A stretch of DNA of 64,000 nucleotides from Providencia rettgeri (GCF_013702265.1 NZ_CP059348.1:3596001-3660000), one strand, 5' to 3'; positions 42,841-51,692 are shown, counted from the first letter of the stretch. The notes: a model not told the origin generated them from the sequence alone. Numbers and translations: made by a program.

Positions 42841-43713
42841 ATGTGTACTCAAAAAATACTGCAAGATAAAGTCTCTAATATCCTGACATGGCGCAAAGGC
42901 GATCAAAGGGCTCCTCATAAACCATTATTGCTCCTATTGGCACTTTCAGAGTATCGAAAGGGACATGAGCGGCTGTTTAACTATGGAAAAGAGATCCATC
43001 AGCCGCTATTAGATTTGCTGGTGAATTTTGGCCCATCACGTCGAGAACATTCCCCTAATATGCCCTTTTGGCGATTAGCGCGGGATGGATTTTGGGATTT
43101 AGAGTCTCACGAAAAATGTCTTTTACAAAAGAAGACTAAACAGCCCTCAAAAAATGAGCTTATCAAGCAAAATGTATTGGGTGGATTTAATCCAGAAAGC
43201 TATCAACTCCTTCTGACTAAACCCAATTTAATTGATAAATTAGCGCAGCAAATTTTAAGCGAACATTTTCCTGAAAACGTTCAGGATATCATTGCAAATC
43301 GCCTCGATTTCCCATTGCAAGAAATTCGTAAAATCCGAGATCCTGCATTTAGAAAAAACATTTTACGGGCATACAATTATCAATGTGCAATATGCGGCTA
43401 TAACCTGCGCTATGACAGCGCGGTTGTTGGTTTAGAGGCTGCACATATTAAATGGAAGCAGTTTGGCGGGCCATGTACGACAAATAATGGTATTGCGTTA
43501 TGTTCATTGCATCATTCCGCATTTGATATGGGCGCGATTAGTATTGACGAGAATATGAAACTGCTGGTTTCTAGCGGCGTTAATGGCAGCCAGATGGTCG
43601 AGCAATTATTTTGGGCATTTTCAAATAAGTCAATTTACCTACCGAAAAACCTTGCAGAATATCCTAGTGATGAGTTTATTAATTGGCATCGGGAGCAAGT
43701 TTTTAAACAATGA
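42841..43713 (+). CDS. HNH endonuclease, phosphorothioate-DNA (type IV) restriction type
   Basis: This 290-residue protein has an N-terminal domain (about 10-110: WRKGDQRAPHKPLLLLLALS, NFGPSRREHSPNMPFWRL) like the sulfur-binding domain of ScoMcrA/SprMcrA-type enzymes. Its C-terminal HNH nuclease has zinc pairs (CAICGYN, LCSLHHS) and the catalytic EAAHIKW. Such enzymes cut DNA with Dnd-type phosphorothioate modification, as anti-phage or anti-plasmid defence. No dnd genes are visible. It lies just outside the proposed island boundary. Confidence 0.82.
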   Translation: MCTQKILQDKVSNILTWRKGDQRAPHKPLLLLLALSEYRKGHERLFNYGKEIHQPLLDLLVNFGPSRREHSPNMPFWRLARDGFWDLESHEKCLLQKKTKQPSKNELIKQNVLGGFNPESYQLLLTKPNLIDKLAQQILSEHFPENVQDIIANRLDFPLQEIRKIRDPAFRKNILRAYNYQCAICGYNLRYDSAVVGLEAAHIKWKQFGGPCTTNNGIALCSLHHSAFDMGAISIDENMKLLVSSGVNGSQMVEQLFWAFSNKSIYLPKNLAEYPSDEFINWHREQVFKQ

Positions 43714-43828
43714 GGGTTGGGTGGTTTTGTTTATGGTTTTTCCTGTGGAGGAATGCTGTAAATAATAGGGGATTTTAGTTTGTTGAGAAATTAGTGAAGT
43801 TGATGGGATTAATTTCAGTGTTTGGTTT

Positions 43829-43848
43829 TGGTGCGAAGGCCGGACTCG
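43829..43848. mobile_element. Distal attachment site of the tRNA-Leu island
   Basis: TGGTGCGAAGGCCGGACTCG copies the 3' end of the tRNA-Leu gene at 62824-62844 with one base missing; the last 15 bp (43834-43848) are exact. The repeat lies about 19.0 kb from the tRNA and in the same orientation. Confidence 0.8.
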
Positions 43849-43903
43849 CTTTTAATAGGCAATTCATTGTTTTTATTTGATATAAATTAATATAAAAATT
43901 TTT

Positions 43904-43926
43904 GTATACTTAAATGTATACTTAGT
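43904..43926. promoter_or_regulatory. Possible integrase/AlpA arm site near the distal att
   Basis: GTATACTTAAATGTATACTT closely matches the GTATATACTCAGATGTATACTC stretch near the integrase end (62676-62702). Paired repeats just inside both island ends suit recombinase arm-type or excisionase sites. Confidence 0.45.
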
Positions 43927-44004
43927 GGTTTGAGGTTTGAGGTTTGAAAATTTGATAAGCAACTAACATCTAGTAACTTCAGATCAAATCTGAAGTTACA
44001 TAAA

Positions 44005-44454
44005 TTATTTTTTCCCTGCCACACTCATCTTAGCCAGCTCTGGATTATTGGCCTCAAAGATCGATAGTGGTAACTCAACCTTGCGTCCATTCTGATCTTC
44101 TACAGCTTTAACCACTTCGAATTCAGCGATATCCTCACAAGGGATTTCTAACCCAGTAAATGTGGCTCGAGATGCACTGGTATCACCAAACGGATCAACT
44201 TCTAACACCTCATCACCTAGTACTTTTCCTTGCCTATCTTTCATTCGCAGCGTGAGTTCAAGGGCACCAAATTCAGCATGGTCTAACACCATATGGTTAC
44301 CGCCATTATCAAGGATAAATGAGTAACCACAATAGCCTCGATTAATAAAGTTTGAGCTGGTATGCGTAATACTCGCATAGCGTTGTTCTTCCGCCATTAC
44401 TGATGTGCTCAGAGCTAAAACACCAACAGCAACCAATAAATTGATTTTATTCAT
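44005..44454 (-). CDS. IrmA-family secreted protein
   Basis: This 149-residue protein has a clear signal peptide (MNKINLLVAVGVLALSTSVMA-EEQRY). The mature part contains YASITHTSSNFINRGYCGYSF and two cysteines likely to form a disulfide. It resembles IrmA, a small secreted or periplasmic protein of uropathogenic E. coli that lies in the same type of island. The start at 44454 is chosen over 44484 because it gives a normal signal peptide. It is transcribed with the other minus-strand island genes. Confidence 0.7.
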   Translation of the reverse strand: MNKINLLVAVGVLALSTSVMAEEQRYASITHTSSNFINRGYCGYSFILDNGGNHMVLDHAEFGALELTLRMKDRQGKVLGDEVLEVDPFGDTSASRATFTGLEIPCEDIAEFEVVKAVEDQNGRKVELPLSIFEANNPELAKMSVAGKK

Positions 44455-44535
44455 AAGTAATTCCTTATTAGACGTTACCATCATTTTAATGATGTACTAA
44501 ATTCAAGGGCACACGACTGTGCCCAAAACGGATAA

Positions 44536-45108
44536 TTATTTTTTCTCTTTCTGTTTGATTTTTTGGTACTCTGCATCGGAAAGATGACCATATTTTGTTG
44601 CTCTTTCATACCGTTCTACAGCTTGTGCATCAATTTGTAATCCACCTTGCATTCTATCCTTTTCTTTCCAACGCGGGCGATTTTTACCCGAGAACTCTTT
44701 CTTCTGACTCCAATAGCCGATAGGGTACTGAGCCACAATCGTTCCTCCAACACCAATATCGACGGTAGAGTATTGACCATTATTAATGGTTCCTTTTTGG
44801 ATGTAAGCGTTAGGGCTACACGTGCCAGTATCTCGCTGCTGCCAAAAGCCGTCAGTTCTTGCCACGATATAAAAATCACCGAAGGCACAACCCGAAGCGG
44901 ATTTACGGTTCAGCACGGCAACATAATGTTTGGTTGAACCCACTATTTTGCAGGTGCTGTTTTGGCTGCCACACACTTGCCACAACGTTTTACCGCCGTC
45001 ACCTTTGTATTCCCAAATCGTATCTTTAGGTGGCTTGCTGGCAGCAAAGGCTTGTGAAGCGATAAGACATAATGATGCAGAGGTAATAAGGGCTAAATAT
45101 TTTTTCAT
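44536..45108 (-). CDS. Secreted/periplasmic protein of unknown function
   Basis: This 190-residue protein has a signal peptide (MKKYLALITSASLCLIASQAFA). The mature part has four cysteines (two in CGSQNSTCKIV, then GCAF and GTCSP), probably two disulfides, and a very basic C-terminal tail. I recognise no family. It lies next to the IrmA-like gene, so the two may act together at the cell surface. Confidence 0.65.
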   Translation of the reverse strand: MKKYLALITSASLCLIASQAFAASKPPKDTIWEYKGDGGKTLWQVCGSQNSTCKIVGSTKHYVAVLNRKSASGCAFGDFYIVARTDGFWQQRDTGTCSPNAYIQKGTINNGQYSTVDIGVGGTIVAQYPIGYWSQKKEFSGKNRPRWKEKDRMQGGLQIDAQAVERYERATKYGHLSDAEYQKIKQKEKK

Positions 45109-45198
45109 TTAAAATTCCTTTCAATATTTTAGATATGTCAATATTGACGCAAGATAAGCACGCCTTAATGGGGGCTCAGTTTTCTCTGGTGTGGCGTA

Positions 45199-45414
45199 TT
45201 AAGTGGTCAGCTCATGAATGACTGAATATTTCTTTTCTGTGAAATTGCTTTCTTTAATCTCATTGGGGATAGCGTCTTGATTCTGAATGGGTGTTACCCA
45301 TTCAAAATTGCAATCACGGCACATCCAGCCCATACCCCATGCAATGATGTCTTGCTCAGAAGAACAGTGAGGGCAATGTGTGGGATGCGATGCTGGTGGG
45401 GTTAATAACGTCAT
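45199..45414 (-). CDS. Small zinc-ribbon protein
   Basis: This 71-residue protein has one zinc-ribbon (CPHC..CRDC) followed by an acidic tail. The start at 45414 overlaps the stop of the upstream WYL gene as ATGA, indicating coupling. A longer in-frame version would lie mostly inside that gene and is rejected. Similar small ribbon proteins lie beside yfjR-like genes in CP4-type islands. Confidence 0.65.
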   Translation of the reverse strand: MTLLTPPASHPTHCPHCSSEQDIIAWGMGWMCRDCNFEWVTPIQNQDAIPNEIKESNFTEKKYSVIHELTT

Positions 45415-46118
45415 GATCGGCTCCTTTCTTTGTGTGATGGAAGAGAGGTAAGTAATTGTGATATCAATCGAAAATGCGGTAATGCTGCAATAAAACTGTT
45501 TTGTTGTGACAGTTGCATCACTGTGTGTTTCGGTGTGAAAGGTATATTGAGCGGTTGAACCTGTTGAATATCCTCCAACAACAAGACATGCACTTGCTGA
45601 TGATATTCCGCCAATAAATACCACTGGCCTTCACGGTAAATCAGTTGATAGGGTTGTAGCGGATTAAAACGACGCTCAAGCGTGAGTATGCTAATAGATT
45701 GCTTACTGGTAATGGCATACACCAATTGATAGAAATGGTCGGCATGAAAGGCCGAAATCTTATGGGCGTGATGCCAAATCAAACAAGGTGCATGGGACTG
45801 CTGGGTTAACAGTAACCCGAGTAAGCGACTATCTAACCCCGGAAACAGCCGAGTCATTCCAATCTGTTTCACAAAGGTAAGAATATCTTTGTCTCGATAA
45901 GCTTTTAGCGTATTGATGGGCAAGCGATAACAACCTTGCCGACCTTCTACACCCAGATAAGCCAAGCGTTCACGTAAATCGCGCTGTAACGTGCGCTCAG
46001 AAACGTTGAACTCTTGGGCTAAACATGAGAGCACAAGGCTTTCTCCTGCCATTAAGCGGGCAATCAGCGCAGAGAGTCGCACAGCCATGCGGTCATATTT
46101 TCGGTTGGTCTGAAACAT
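45411..46118 (-). CDS. WYL-domain transcriptional regulator (YfjR-like)
   Basis: This 235-residue regulator has an N-terminal winged helix (DRMAVRLSALIARLMAG; FNVSERTLQRDLRERLAYLG) and a C-terminal WYL-like domain (YQLIYREGQWYLLAEY). WYL regulators often control defence genes and sense nucleic acid or nucleotide signals. Gene order relative to the YfjQ- and YfjP-like genes matches E. coli CP4-57. Confidence 0.85.
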   Translation of the reverse strand: MFQTNRKYDRMAVRLSALIARLMAGESLVLSCLAQEFNVSERTLQRDLRERLAYLGVEGRQGCYRLPINTLKAYRDKDILTFVKQIGMTRLFPGLDSRLLGLLLTQQSHAPCLIWHHAHKISAFHADHFYQLVYAITSKQSISILTLERRFNPLQPYQLIYREGQWYLLAEYHQQVHVLLLEDIQQVQPLNIPFTPKHTVMQLSQQNSFIAALPHFRLISQLLTSLPSHKERSRS

Positions 46119-46330
46119 AACGTATTGCTCTCAATAACAGACAGTTAGAAATTACAGGTGTGAGGGAGTTTAACTTAGGGGATTGACAGGTTATGTCTGT
46201 TGGGAAAAATTCTCATTAGGCATTTTAATGAAAAATCACTATAAGTAATTCATTGATAAATAACGTTATGTCTTTTATTTGAACGATAAGAAAGTAAGGC
46301 GTAGCGACACAACCTGTCAGGGCGGGAAAA

Positions 46331-47167
46331 TTAGTTGGGCTGGCGAGGGGTAAGTTGGTTAAATAAGGTATCCGCCATCACCCACAGGGCTTTATTGAGT
46401 TTGATATCACCATCAATCCCATTTACTGAACGAGTACGAGCGCGTTTACCTTTTGCAGTCCTGCCTGATAATCCTCCCTTGATTAAATTTTCCTGTAATC
46501 GTTGGTACACTGTCCAAAGATCGTCTTTCTTATCCTCAAAACGGCGAGGTTGTAAGACTTGAGCTTCAGTTATTGGTTGATGTTCCTCACCAAAGCGATA
46601 GGTTAAAGCCGCATGCGCCAAGGCCTGCTGTGCTGGTGGCGGTAATAGTAAGGACTGCATTTGCTCACGTTTTTCAGCGATGGTATCGAAGGTGCCTAAT
46701 ACTTCATAAGCCCCTTCAATGACATTATCGACAACATGACCTCGGTGGGGGACTCTGACCTCCCCAAAGGTATCGCCACAAACCAGCCCATTTTGACAAA
46801 CATAGCGAAAAAAGCCAGGTAACATTTGATAACTGCTTGAACCATCATGGCTATTAAGTAAGATGATTTCAGGCACTTGGCTACCCGTAATTTGGTCATG
46901 ACGTCGGAGCCGTAACATATGCTTAGTATGATCACGACGGCTGTCATCTCGCACACGAGTTTGGCATGCAAAGAATGGATAAAAACCTTCTTTCTGTAAA
47001 CTATCGAGTAAGGTAATCGTAGGAATATACGTGTACTTTTCGCTACGAGAATCGTGTTTCTCTTCAGAGAACACACTGGGTACGGTGCGAAATAACTCTT
47101 CGAGAGTTAACGGGCGGTCACGGCGAATGCTATTCGCTGCACCAAAGCGGGACGCTAAGCGAGTCAT
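46331..47167 (-). CDS. DUF932 protein (YfjQ/YafZ-like)
   Basis: This 278-residue cytoplasmic protein belongs to the plasmid and island DUF932 family: MTRLASRFGAANSIRRDRPL, LRLRRHDQITGSQVPEIILL and GFFRYVCQNGLVCGDTF are characteristic. Its role is unknown. Relatives occur next to anti-restriction genes on plasmids and CP4 islands, as here. Confidence 0.88.
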   Translation of the reverse strand: MTRLASRFGAANSIRRDRPLTLEELFRTVPSVFSEEKHDSRSEKYTYIPTITLLDSLQKEGFYPFFACQTRVRDDSRRDHTKHMLRLRRHDQITGSQVPEIILLNSHDGSSSYQMLPGFFRYVCQNGLVCGDTFGEVRVPHRGHVVDNVIEGAYEVLGTFDTIAEKREQMQSLLLPPPAQQALAHAALTYRFGEEHQPITEAQVLQPRRFEDKKDDLWTVYQRLQENLIKGGLSGRTAKGKRARTRSVNGIDGDIKLNKALWVMADTLFNQLTPRQPN

Positions 47168-47226
47168 AATGAATTTCCTTTAAAATAAAGTAGATAGATA
47201 ATACGAAGGCGTAAATAAGGACGTGG

Positions 47227-47653
47227 TTAATCGATTAGATGGAAAATGGCGGAACGTTCTAGGTGTTGCGCCGCATAATCACGCAATTGATAAAAACGAT
47301 CGACGAGGGTGTCACTTTCCGTTTGAAATGACCATAAACTGTACATCATCAAACACACGGCAATGCCTGCCGCTTCACAGCTAACGTTCGCTTCATTGCC
47401 GTTATGCGGGTTGAATAGCGTAAGCTCCTCTTGATTTAAATCGGGATAAATAAAAGCGCCGCCATTAGATAAAGTGCAATATTCCCAATACCCCCCCCTG
47501 ATAGTCATCACAAAACTGCCCCATAGTGGTAAAGATGACCACTTCAAAGGTGGTCCAGCCTTTCACGCTTCCGAAGTGATTGAGCCAAAAATCCAGGCGT
47601 TGCTCATCGGGAACGAGTGTCATTGTAATTGCACATTCAGTTGAATTATTCAT
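47227..47653 (-). pseudogene. ardB: ArdB/KlcA-family anti-restriction gene, frameshifted at a G8 tract
   Basis: Two overlapping frames together give a full ArdB/YafX-like protein: MTLVPDEQRLDFWLNHFGS..FCDDYQGG in the first, then YWEYCTLSNGGAFIYPD..AAGIAVCLMMYS..LRDYAAQHLERSAI in the second. They join at eight G (minus strand, 47492-47499); seven G would restore one frame of about 141 codons. ArdB proteins relieve type I restriction in conjugating or integrating elements. The extra G may be a phase-variation state, true decay or a sequencing error. Confidence 0.8.
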
Positions 47654-47744
47654 CAGTTGATACTCCAAGAAAAAGAAATAAAAAAGCGCCAATCCTGTTA
47701 AGGACTGACGCTGAGAGTGATAATTAATGGGGTAATGTAAGAGG

Positions 47745-48617
47745 TTAAAAGAACATTCTCCACAGGGATTTAGCGACGGATACGATACTGTTTTTAACGG
47801 TGCTAACCGTACTTCTTATCAATGGCGGCAAGGGAATGATATTGATTAAGGTATCCACAATATCACTGACACATTGACCAAAATCGTTACGTGCGGCGTT
47901 CTCCACCGATTGCGTCCGGTAAGAGTTGTTCAGTTGCCTAGCTACTCCGCTACTGGCTTGCGCCGGTAACGCCTGTATTAATTGCTCAGCTAATTCAGTG
48001 AGTTGAAAACCTTCTGCCGCAGAGACTGTCATCACAGGGTGGTGCGGCTTGAATGCTGTTATCACGGCTTGCTGCTTCAATTCTAAGTTAGCCACTTGTT
48101 CAAGGGATGGCTGGTGGTTGTGTTCATCCCACTGGCGGCAGGGCTCTATTTTGTCAGCCTGATTCAATACAAACAGAAATCGTTCAGATTGGTAGCCACA
48201 TTGCTCAGTAAGAAAGCGATAACACTGTTCATCAGAAGACCATGCCCTATCATCGGCTTTGAGTACCCAGATGATTAAATCCAGTTCTGGTAACAAATTA
48301 CGGTAGAGGCGGTGGTACTCTTTATCCCGTTCGATACTTTCCCCCACGCCGGGTAAATCTACAAAAGTGAGAGTATGGTTGTTCATCGTCATGCTGAAGC
48401 GTTGGGCTTGGCGTGTGCAGCCTGAAACATCACTCACAGGTGATAATGACGATTGGAATAGTGCGTTGATTAAGCTGGATTTTCCTGCACCCGTTTTACC
48501 CATCAAACCGATGGCGGGGGAGTAATTGATGAGCTGACTGAGTTGGTTAAAAAATGATGTTTTAAATGAAAAGGGAAAGGCTGCGAGAGCCTTCTCCAGT
48601 TCAATATGTTGATTCAT
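47745..48617 (-). CDS. Era/TrmE-like GTPase (YfjP/YeeP-like)
   Basis: This 290-residue P-loop GTPase shows G1 GKTGAGKSSLI, G3 DLPGVGE, G4 NQAD and a hydrophobic C-terminal region (DTLINIIPLPPLIRSTVSTV) that could touch membrane. It matches YfjP/YeeP proteins of CP4-type islands, where it lies beside yfjQ and yfjR homologues. The cellular target is unknown. Confidence 0.88.
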   Translation of the reverse strand: MNQHIELEKALAAFPFSFKTSFFNQLSQLINYSPAIGLMGKTGAGKSSLINALFQSSLSPVSDVSGCTRQAQRFSMTMNNHTLTFVDLPGVGESIERDKEYHRLYRNLLPELDLIIWVLKADDRAWSSDEQCYRFLTEQCGYQSERFLFVLNQADKIEPCRQWDEHNHQPSLEQVANLELKQQAVITAFKPHHPVMTVSAAEGFQLTELAEQLIQALPAQASSGVARQLNNSYRTQSVENAARNDFGQCVSDIVDTLINIIPLPPLIRSTVSTVKNSIVSVAKSLWRMFF

Positions 48618-48673
48618 ACAAACTCCTTGAAAATAAAATTATCATTACTCAAGGTGATAATATATATTTGAAA

Positions 48674-49612
48674 TTATTTTAAATTTTTCTTTTTAACTAA
48701 CAGTATGAGCTCTTCAATGGAATCCCGTGGTAGATCAATTTGATCAATCATCGCCTCGATAATTTCGTTAATATTTTTATTATGATTTTTGGCTATTTTT
48801 TTTAATTTTAACATTGATGATTTGGAAATATACGTATTCAGTACAGCCTTATCTTTTACACCATCACGATATTTTTTTTGGCTCCAAGCTTTTCTTGTTT
48901 GAGATAGAAAAAGCTTGACCGCTTCTACGCTTGAAATAATAGCCCAACAATCAAAACAGGAAATAATCAATTTCCATTTTTCATTTTGAATAAGAACATT
49001 AACATCATCATCAGCAGCAATATTTGCGCGGATCATCCTCTCGGCTATCCATTTTAATGCTTCATTTTTTCTGGGTAAAAATAAAAAAGGATCGGGGTAC
49101 TCTTTAGAAACAGACGAAGCTTTATCTTTCATGCAAAAGACTGTATCATTAAAATCTTTAGGGTTTATAAACAAAACTAAAAAGTCTAAAAAACAAACAA
49201 TATAATGAAAAGGGATATTCCTGCCCATGATAGGGTTCAAGTTCAAGGGAGAGTAATTATACACGCCAGTCATAATTGATGGGTAATCATTTTCTATAAG
49301 ATGTTTATTATACGACTTCATGAGAAAGTTTAAGATAACAAATGATATTCTTTCATCCGTTAAAAAAGATAATTGTTCTATTGGGATAATCTTTTGCTCT
49401 ATCGTTCTGAGATAATAATCAACATTTTTAAATCCACTCCCGACATGCTGATTTAACTCACTAAGTAATGTACACACATTCTTATTCTTTGCTTCGGATA
49501 TCATTTTATAAAGCTCATTAGGCGACAGTGTTTTTTCTGAAAACATATAGAACAAAACAGCATAATATTGTCTGCACTCCAAATAATTATCATTGACATT
49601 TATATTTATCAT
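48674..49612 (-). CDS. Unknown protein with C-terminal ribbon-helix-helix-like segment
   Basis: This 312-residue protein of low GC shows no recognised N-terminal domain; the first ~230 residues are helical and rich in aromatic residues. Near residues 255-290, VLNTYISKSSMLKLKKIA and NINEIIEAMIDQI read like a strand-helix-helix DNA-binding unit, preceded by KAWSQKKYRDGV. This hints at a regulator or DNA-organising protein. It heads the minus-strand gene block of the island. Codon use is more AT-rich than its neighbours. Confidence 0.6.
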   Translation of the reverse strand: MININVNDNYLECRQYYAVLFYMFSEKTLSPNELYKMISEAKNKNVCTLLSELNQHVGSGFKNVDYYLRTIEQKIIPIEQLSFLTDERISFVILNFLMKSYNKHLIENDYPSIMTGVYNYSPLNLNPIMGRNIPFHYIVCFLDFLVLFINPKDFNDTVFCMKDKASSVSKEYPDPFLFLPRKNEALKWIAERMIRANIAADDDVNVLIQNEKWKLIISCFDCWAIISSVEAVKLFLSQTRKAWSQKKYRDGVKDKAVLNTYISKSSMLKLKKIAKNHNKNINEIIEAMIDQIDLPRDSIEELILLVKKKNLK

Positions 49613-50054
49613 TTATTCTCCACGTAGTATTTTTTGCATATATTTACATAGTATTTTACGTAGTGTTTAAGGTGTCATTATACTACATGAAACCCCCTAT
49701 TTATGTGCTAAAACTCACGATAACTGCACTAATTATTATTAGAGTGAAGGCTAATCTTTAGATAAGTTAATATCAGAGTTGACTCTCCTCAAAAAGAAGC
49801 TGCTTATTGTGGTTCAAAAACGCGCTGTCACGGGCATTGATGATAAGATAAAGAAAGGCTTTATCGTGTTGGTATAGTATTATTTTAATAAAGATAACCA
49901 GCATCACAACCACACCTAAAAGATTAAACATTACCCTGTCACTGACTCACCTATCCATATATTCATATATTCATCATCTTGGTTAAATGATGAATGCCTG
50001 TTTTTAACAACATCCATTCTAGATATGAAATAAAACCAACCACAGGTATTAATC
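49613..50054. other. Divergent control region of the island backbone
   Basis: This 442-bp AT-rich gap lies between the minus-strand block and the plus-strand YagK/YfjJ-AlpA genes. Partial repeats of ACGTAGT and TAGTATTTT recur at 49622-49667. A hairpin GATAAAG-AAAGG-CTTTATC lies near 49850. No gene is visible. Confidence 0.45.
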
Positions 50055-50642
50055 ATGTCTAGTTACACCTACAATGAGCATTACATTCAAAAGATAAACC
50101 ACACTATCCGTAAAGCACTTTTAATTCACAATCGTGTTACTGCTATTAGGGTTGACTTGCGTTTCCCATCTGAAAATATATTTCACTTTAACGATTCGAG
50201 GGTCATTACTCGATTCTTTGAATCGTTAAAAGCCAAAATAAATGCTGACCTAAAACGTAAGAATAAAATATGGAAACGTAACCATATATGCCCGTTGTCT
50301 TATGTCTGGGTCAGAGAGTTCGGTCAGATAAATAATAAAAAACACTATCATGTTCTTTTGCTGTTAAATAAAGATGTTTATTGGGGGCTGGGCGATTTTG
50401 TTAAAACTGAAGGGACGCTCTATGCATTAATACAGCAAGCGTGGTGTAGTGCTATTGGTGTGAACTACCCTGCGGAGCGTTATTTAATTCATATTCCAGA
50501 TAACGCCATAACGTGGCTGGATAATAATAAACCCAATATTGAAAGCACGATATTCGAATTAAACCAGCACTGTCGTTACTTAGCCAAAGAACATACAAAA
50601 TATTATGGTGATGGTGAGCGTTCTTTTGGGTGCAGCCGTTAA
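50055..50642 (+). CDS. YagK/YfjJ-family (inovirus Gp2-like) protein
   Basis: This 195-residue protein is typical of the YagK/YfjJ C-terminal domain family: AIRVDLRFP, CPLSYVWVREFGQINNKKHYHVLLLLNKDVY and CRYLAKEHTKYYGDG. The HYHVLL strand and the upstream acidic strand resemble rolling-circle Rep-like folds, so a replication role for the excised island is possible. It lies just upstream of alpA. Confidence 0.8.
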   Translation: MSSYTYNEHYIQKINHTIRKALLIHNRVTAIRVDLRFPSENIFHFNDSRVITRFFESLKAKINADLKRKNKIWKRNHICPLSYVWVREFGQINNKKHYHVLLLLNKDVYWGLGDFVKTEGTLYALIQQAWCSAIGVNYPAERYLIHIPDNAITWLDNNKPNIESTIFELNQHCRYLAKEHTKYYGDGERSFGCSR

Positions 50643-50747
50643 TCTACCAATAAAAAACATGAGGGGGATATCTTTTGGAAGAGAGATATCCCTAAACACT
50701 TATCGATATCCCTTCTGCCTTTTAACGCTAAAGACAGGAGTTCAATA

Positions 50748-50957
50748 ATGAGTTCTCAAGCTATTCCCTTACTAGATGACCAATTCGTTGATATGAAATT
50801 TATAACTCGCCTAACCGGTTTGACGGATAAATGGTTTTACAAATTAATCCAAGAGGGCGAATTCCCCAAACCGATAAAGTTAGGACGTAGCTCACGTTGG
50901 TTAAAGAGTGAGGTTGAACACTGGTTGAATGAACGTATCACCGCTTCTAGAGGTTAA
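50748..50957 (+). CDS. AlpA-family regulator/excisionase
   Basis: This 69-residue MerR-like winged-helix protein carries DMKFITRLTGLTDKWFYKLIQ, GEFPKPIKLGRSSRWLKSEVEHWL. AlpA activates island integrase expression or aids excision in CP4-57. It is intact here and is the best candidate for an excision switch. Confidence 0.92.
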   Translation: MSSQAIPLLDDQFVDMKFITRLTGLTDKWFYKLIQEGEFPKPIKLGRSSRWLKSEVEHWLNERITASRG

Positions 50958-51041
50958 GTATTATTAATTTAGTCAGTTACAGCGATTTTTTACAACTCAA
51001 TTACAGAATTAATTACATCGTCACCAGTCAGCGTTATTTGA

Positions 51042-51542
51042 GTGTATTCCAAAATATTGATGATACGGACGGACTTCCATTGGTCTGATAATACCGACCG
51101 TTCCCATTGCGAAGATGAACATCAATTCAGTCGGGATATGAGTATCCTGATGTTACGTCTCTCAGAATATCCCGGAGTAATAGGTTATGCCTGGGTATTG
51201 GAAGAAAGCTCTGGTGGTAAATTACATGCTCATGCAGCCATCTACGTCAATGGTCAGCGGCATTGTAAGAAGTGGGGCTTTCAGGATGTAACAGAACGCC
51301 TGTGGAGAGCCGTGACTGACGGAGAAGGGGATATCTACCACTGTCCTGATAAAAGCGATTATCGATACGCTATATGCCGTCCGGTACACTTTGATGATTA
51401 TGCTGGTCGTAAGGCAATGCGTTACGTGGTGAACTATTTAGCCAAAGCCGAGCAGAAACCCTTTGACCCGATTTACCATATCTCCCGTCTACCTGATGTG
51501 AATGATAAGCCGATAGGTCGTCCTCTTTCCCGTCATCGTTAA
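51042..51542 (+). CDS. Second YagK/YfjJ-like protein, probably N-terminally shortened
   Basis: This 166-residue protein keeps the family core (RTDFHWSD, GVIGYAWVLEESSGGKLHAH, AMRYVVNYLAKAEQ) but begins at a GTG immediately after an in-frame stop. About 25 residues typical of the family are missing. It differs clearly from the copy at 50055, so it is not a recent duplicate. Confidence 0.7.
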   Translation: MYSKILMIRTDFHWSDNTDRSHCEDEHQFSRDMSILMLRLSEYPGVIGYAWVLEESSGGKLHAHAAIYVNGQRHCKKWGFQDVTERLWRAVTDGEGDIYHCPDKSDYRYAICRPVHFDDYAGRKAMRYVVNYLAKAEQKPFDPIYHISRLPDVNDKPIGRPLSRHR

Positions 51543-51674
51543 ATCACGCTTAGCTTTGAACACTCTGCTAGTCAGGGGCTGTATGACGATCTCTATGGCC
51601 CTTATAGCCGTTTATTGTGGCGACACCGTGCAAGTTTATCCCCTGCCCGAATAAAACGCTCAGAATGGCGCTGA
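51543..51674 (+). pseudogene. In-frame coding remnant after the second YagK/YfjJ-like gene
   Basis: Right after the TAA at 51540-51542, the same frame continues with protein-like sequence (LSFEHSASQGLYDDLYGPY, ending in SPARIKRSEWR) to a TGA at 51672-51674. There is no start codon of its own. It may be the true C-terminus lost to a nonsense change, or the tail of another lost gene. Confidence 0.4.
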
Positions 51675-51692
51675 GCGCGTTATTCACCCCCA

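Noticed and set aside
45415-45624. N-terminal extension of the zinc-ribbon protein
   Set aside because: It lies entirely within the WYL regulator gene; an ATGA overlap gives a better start at 45414.
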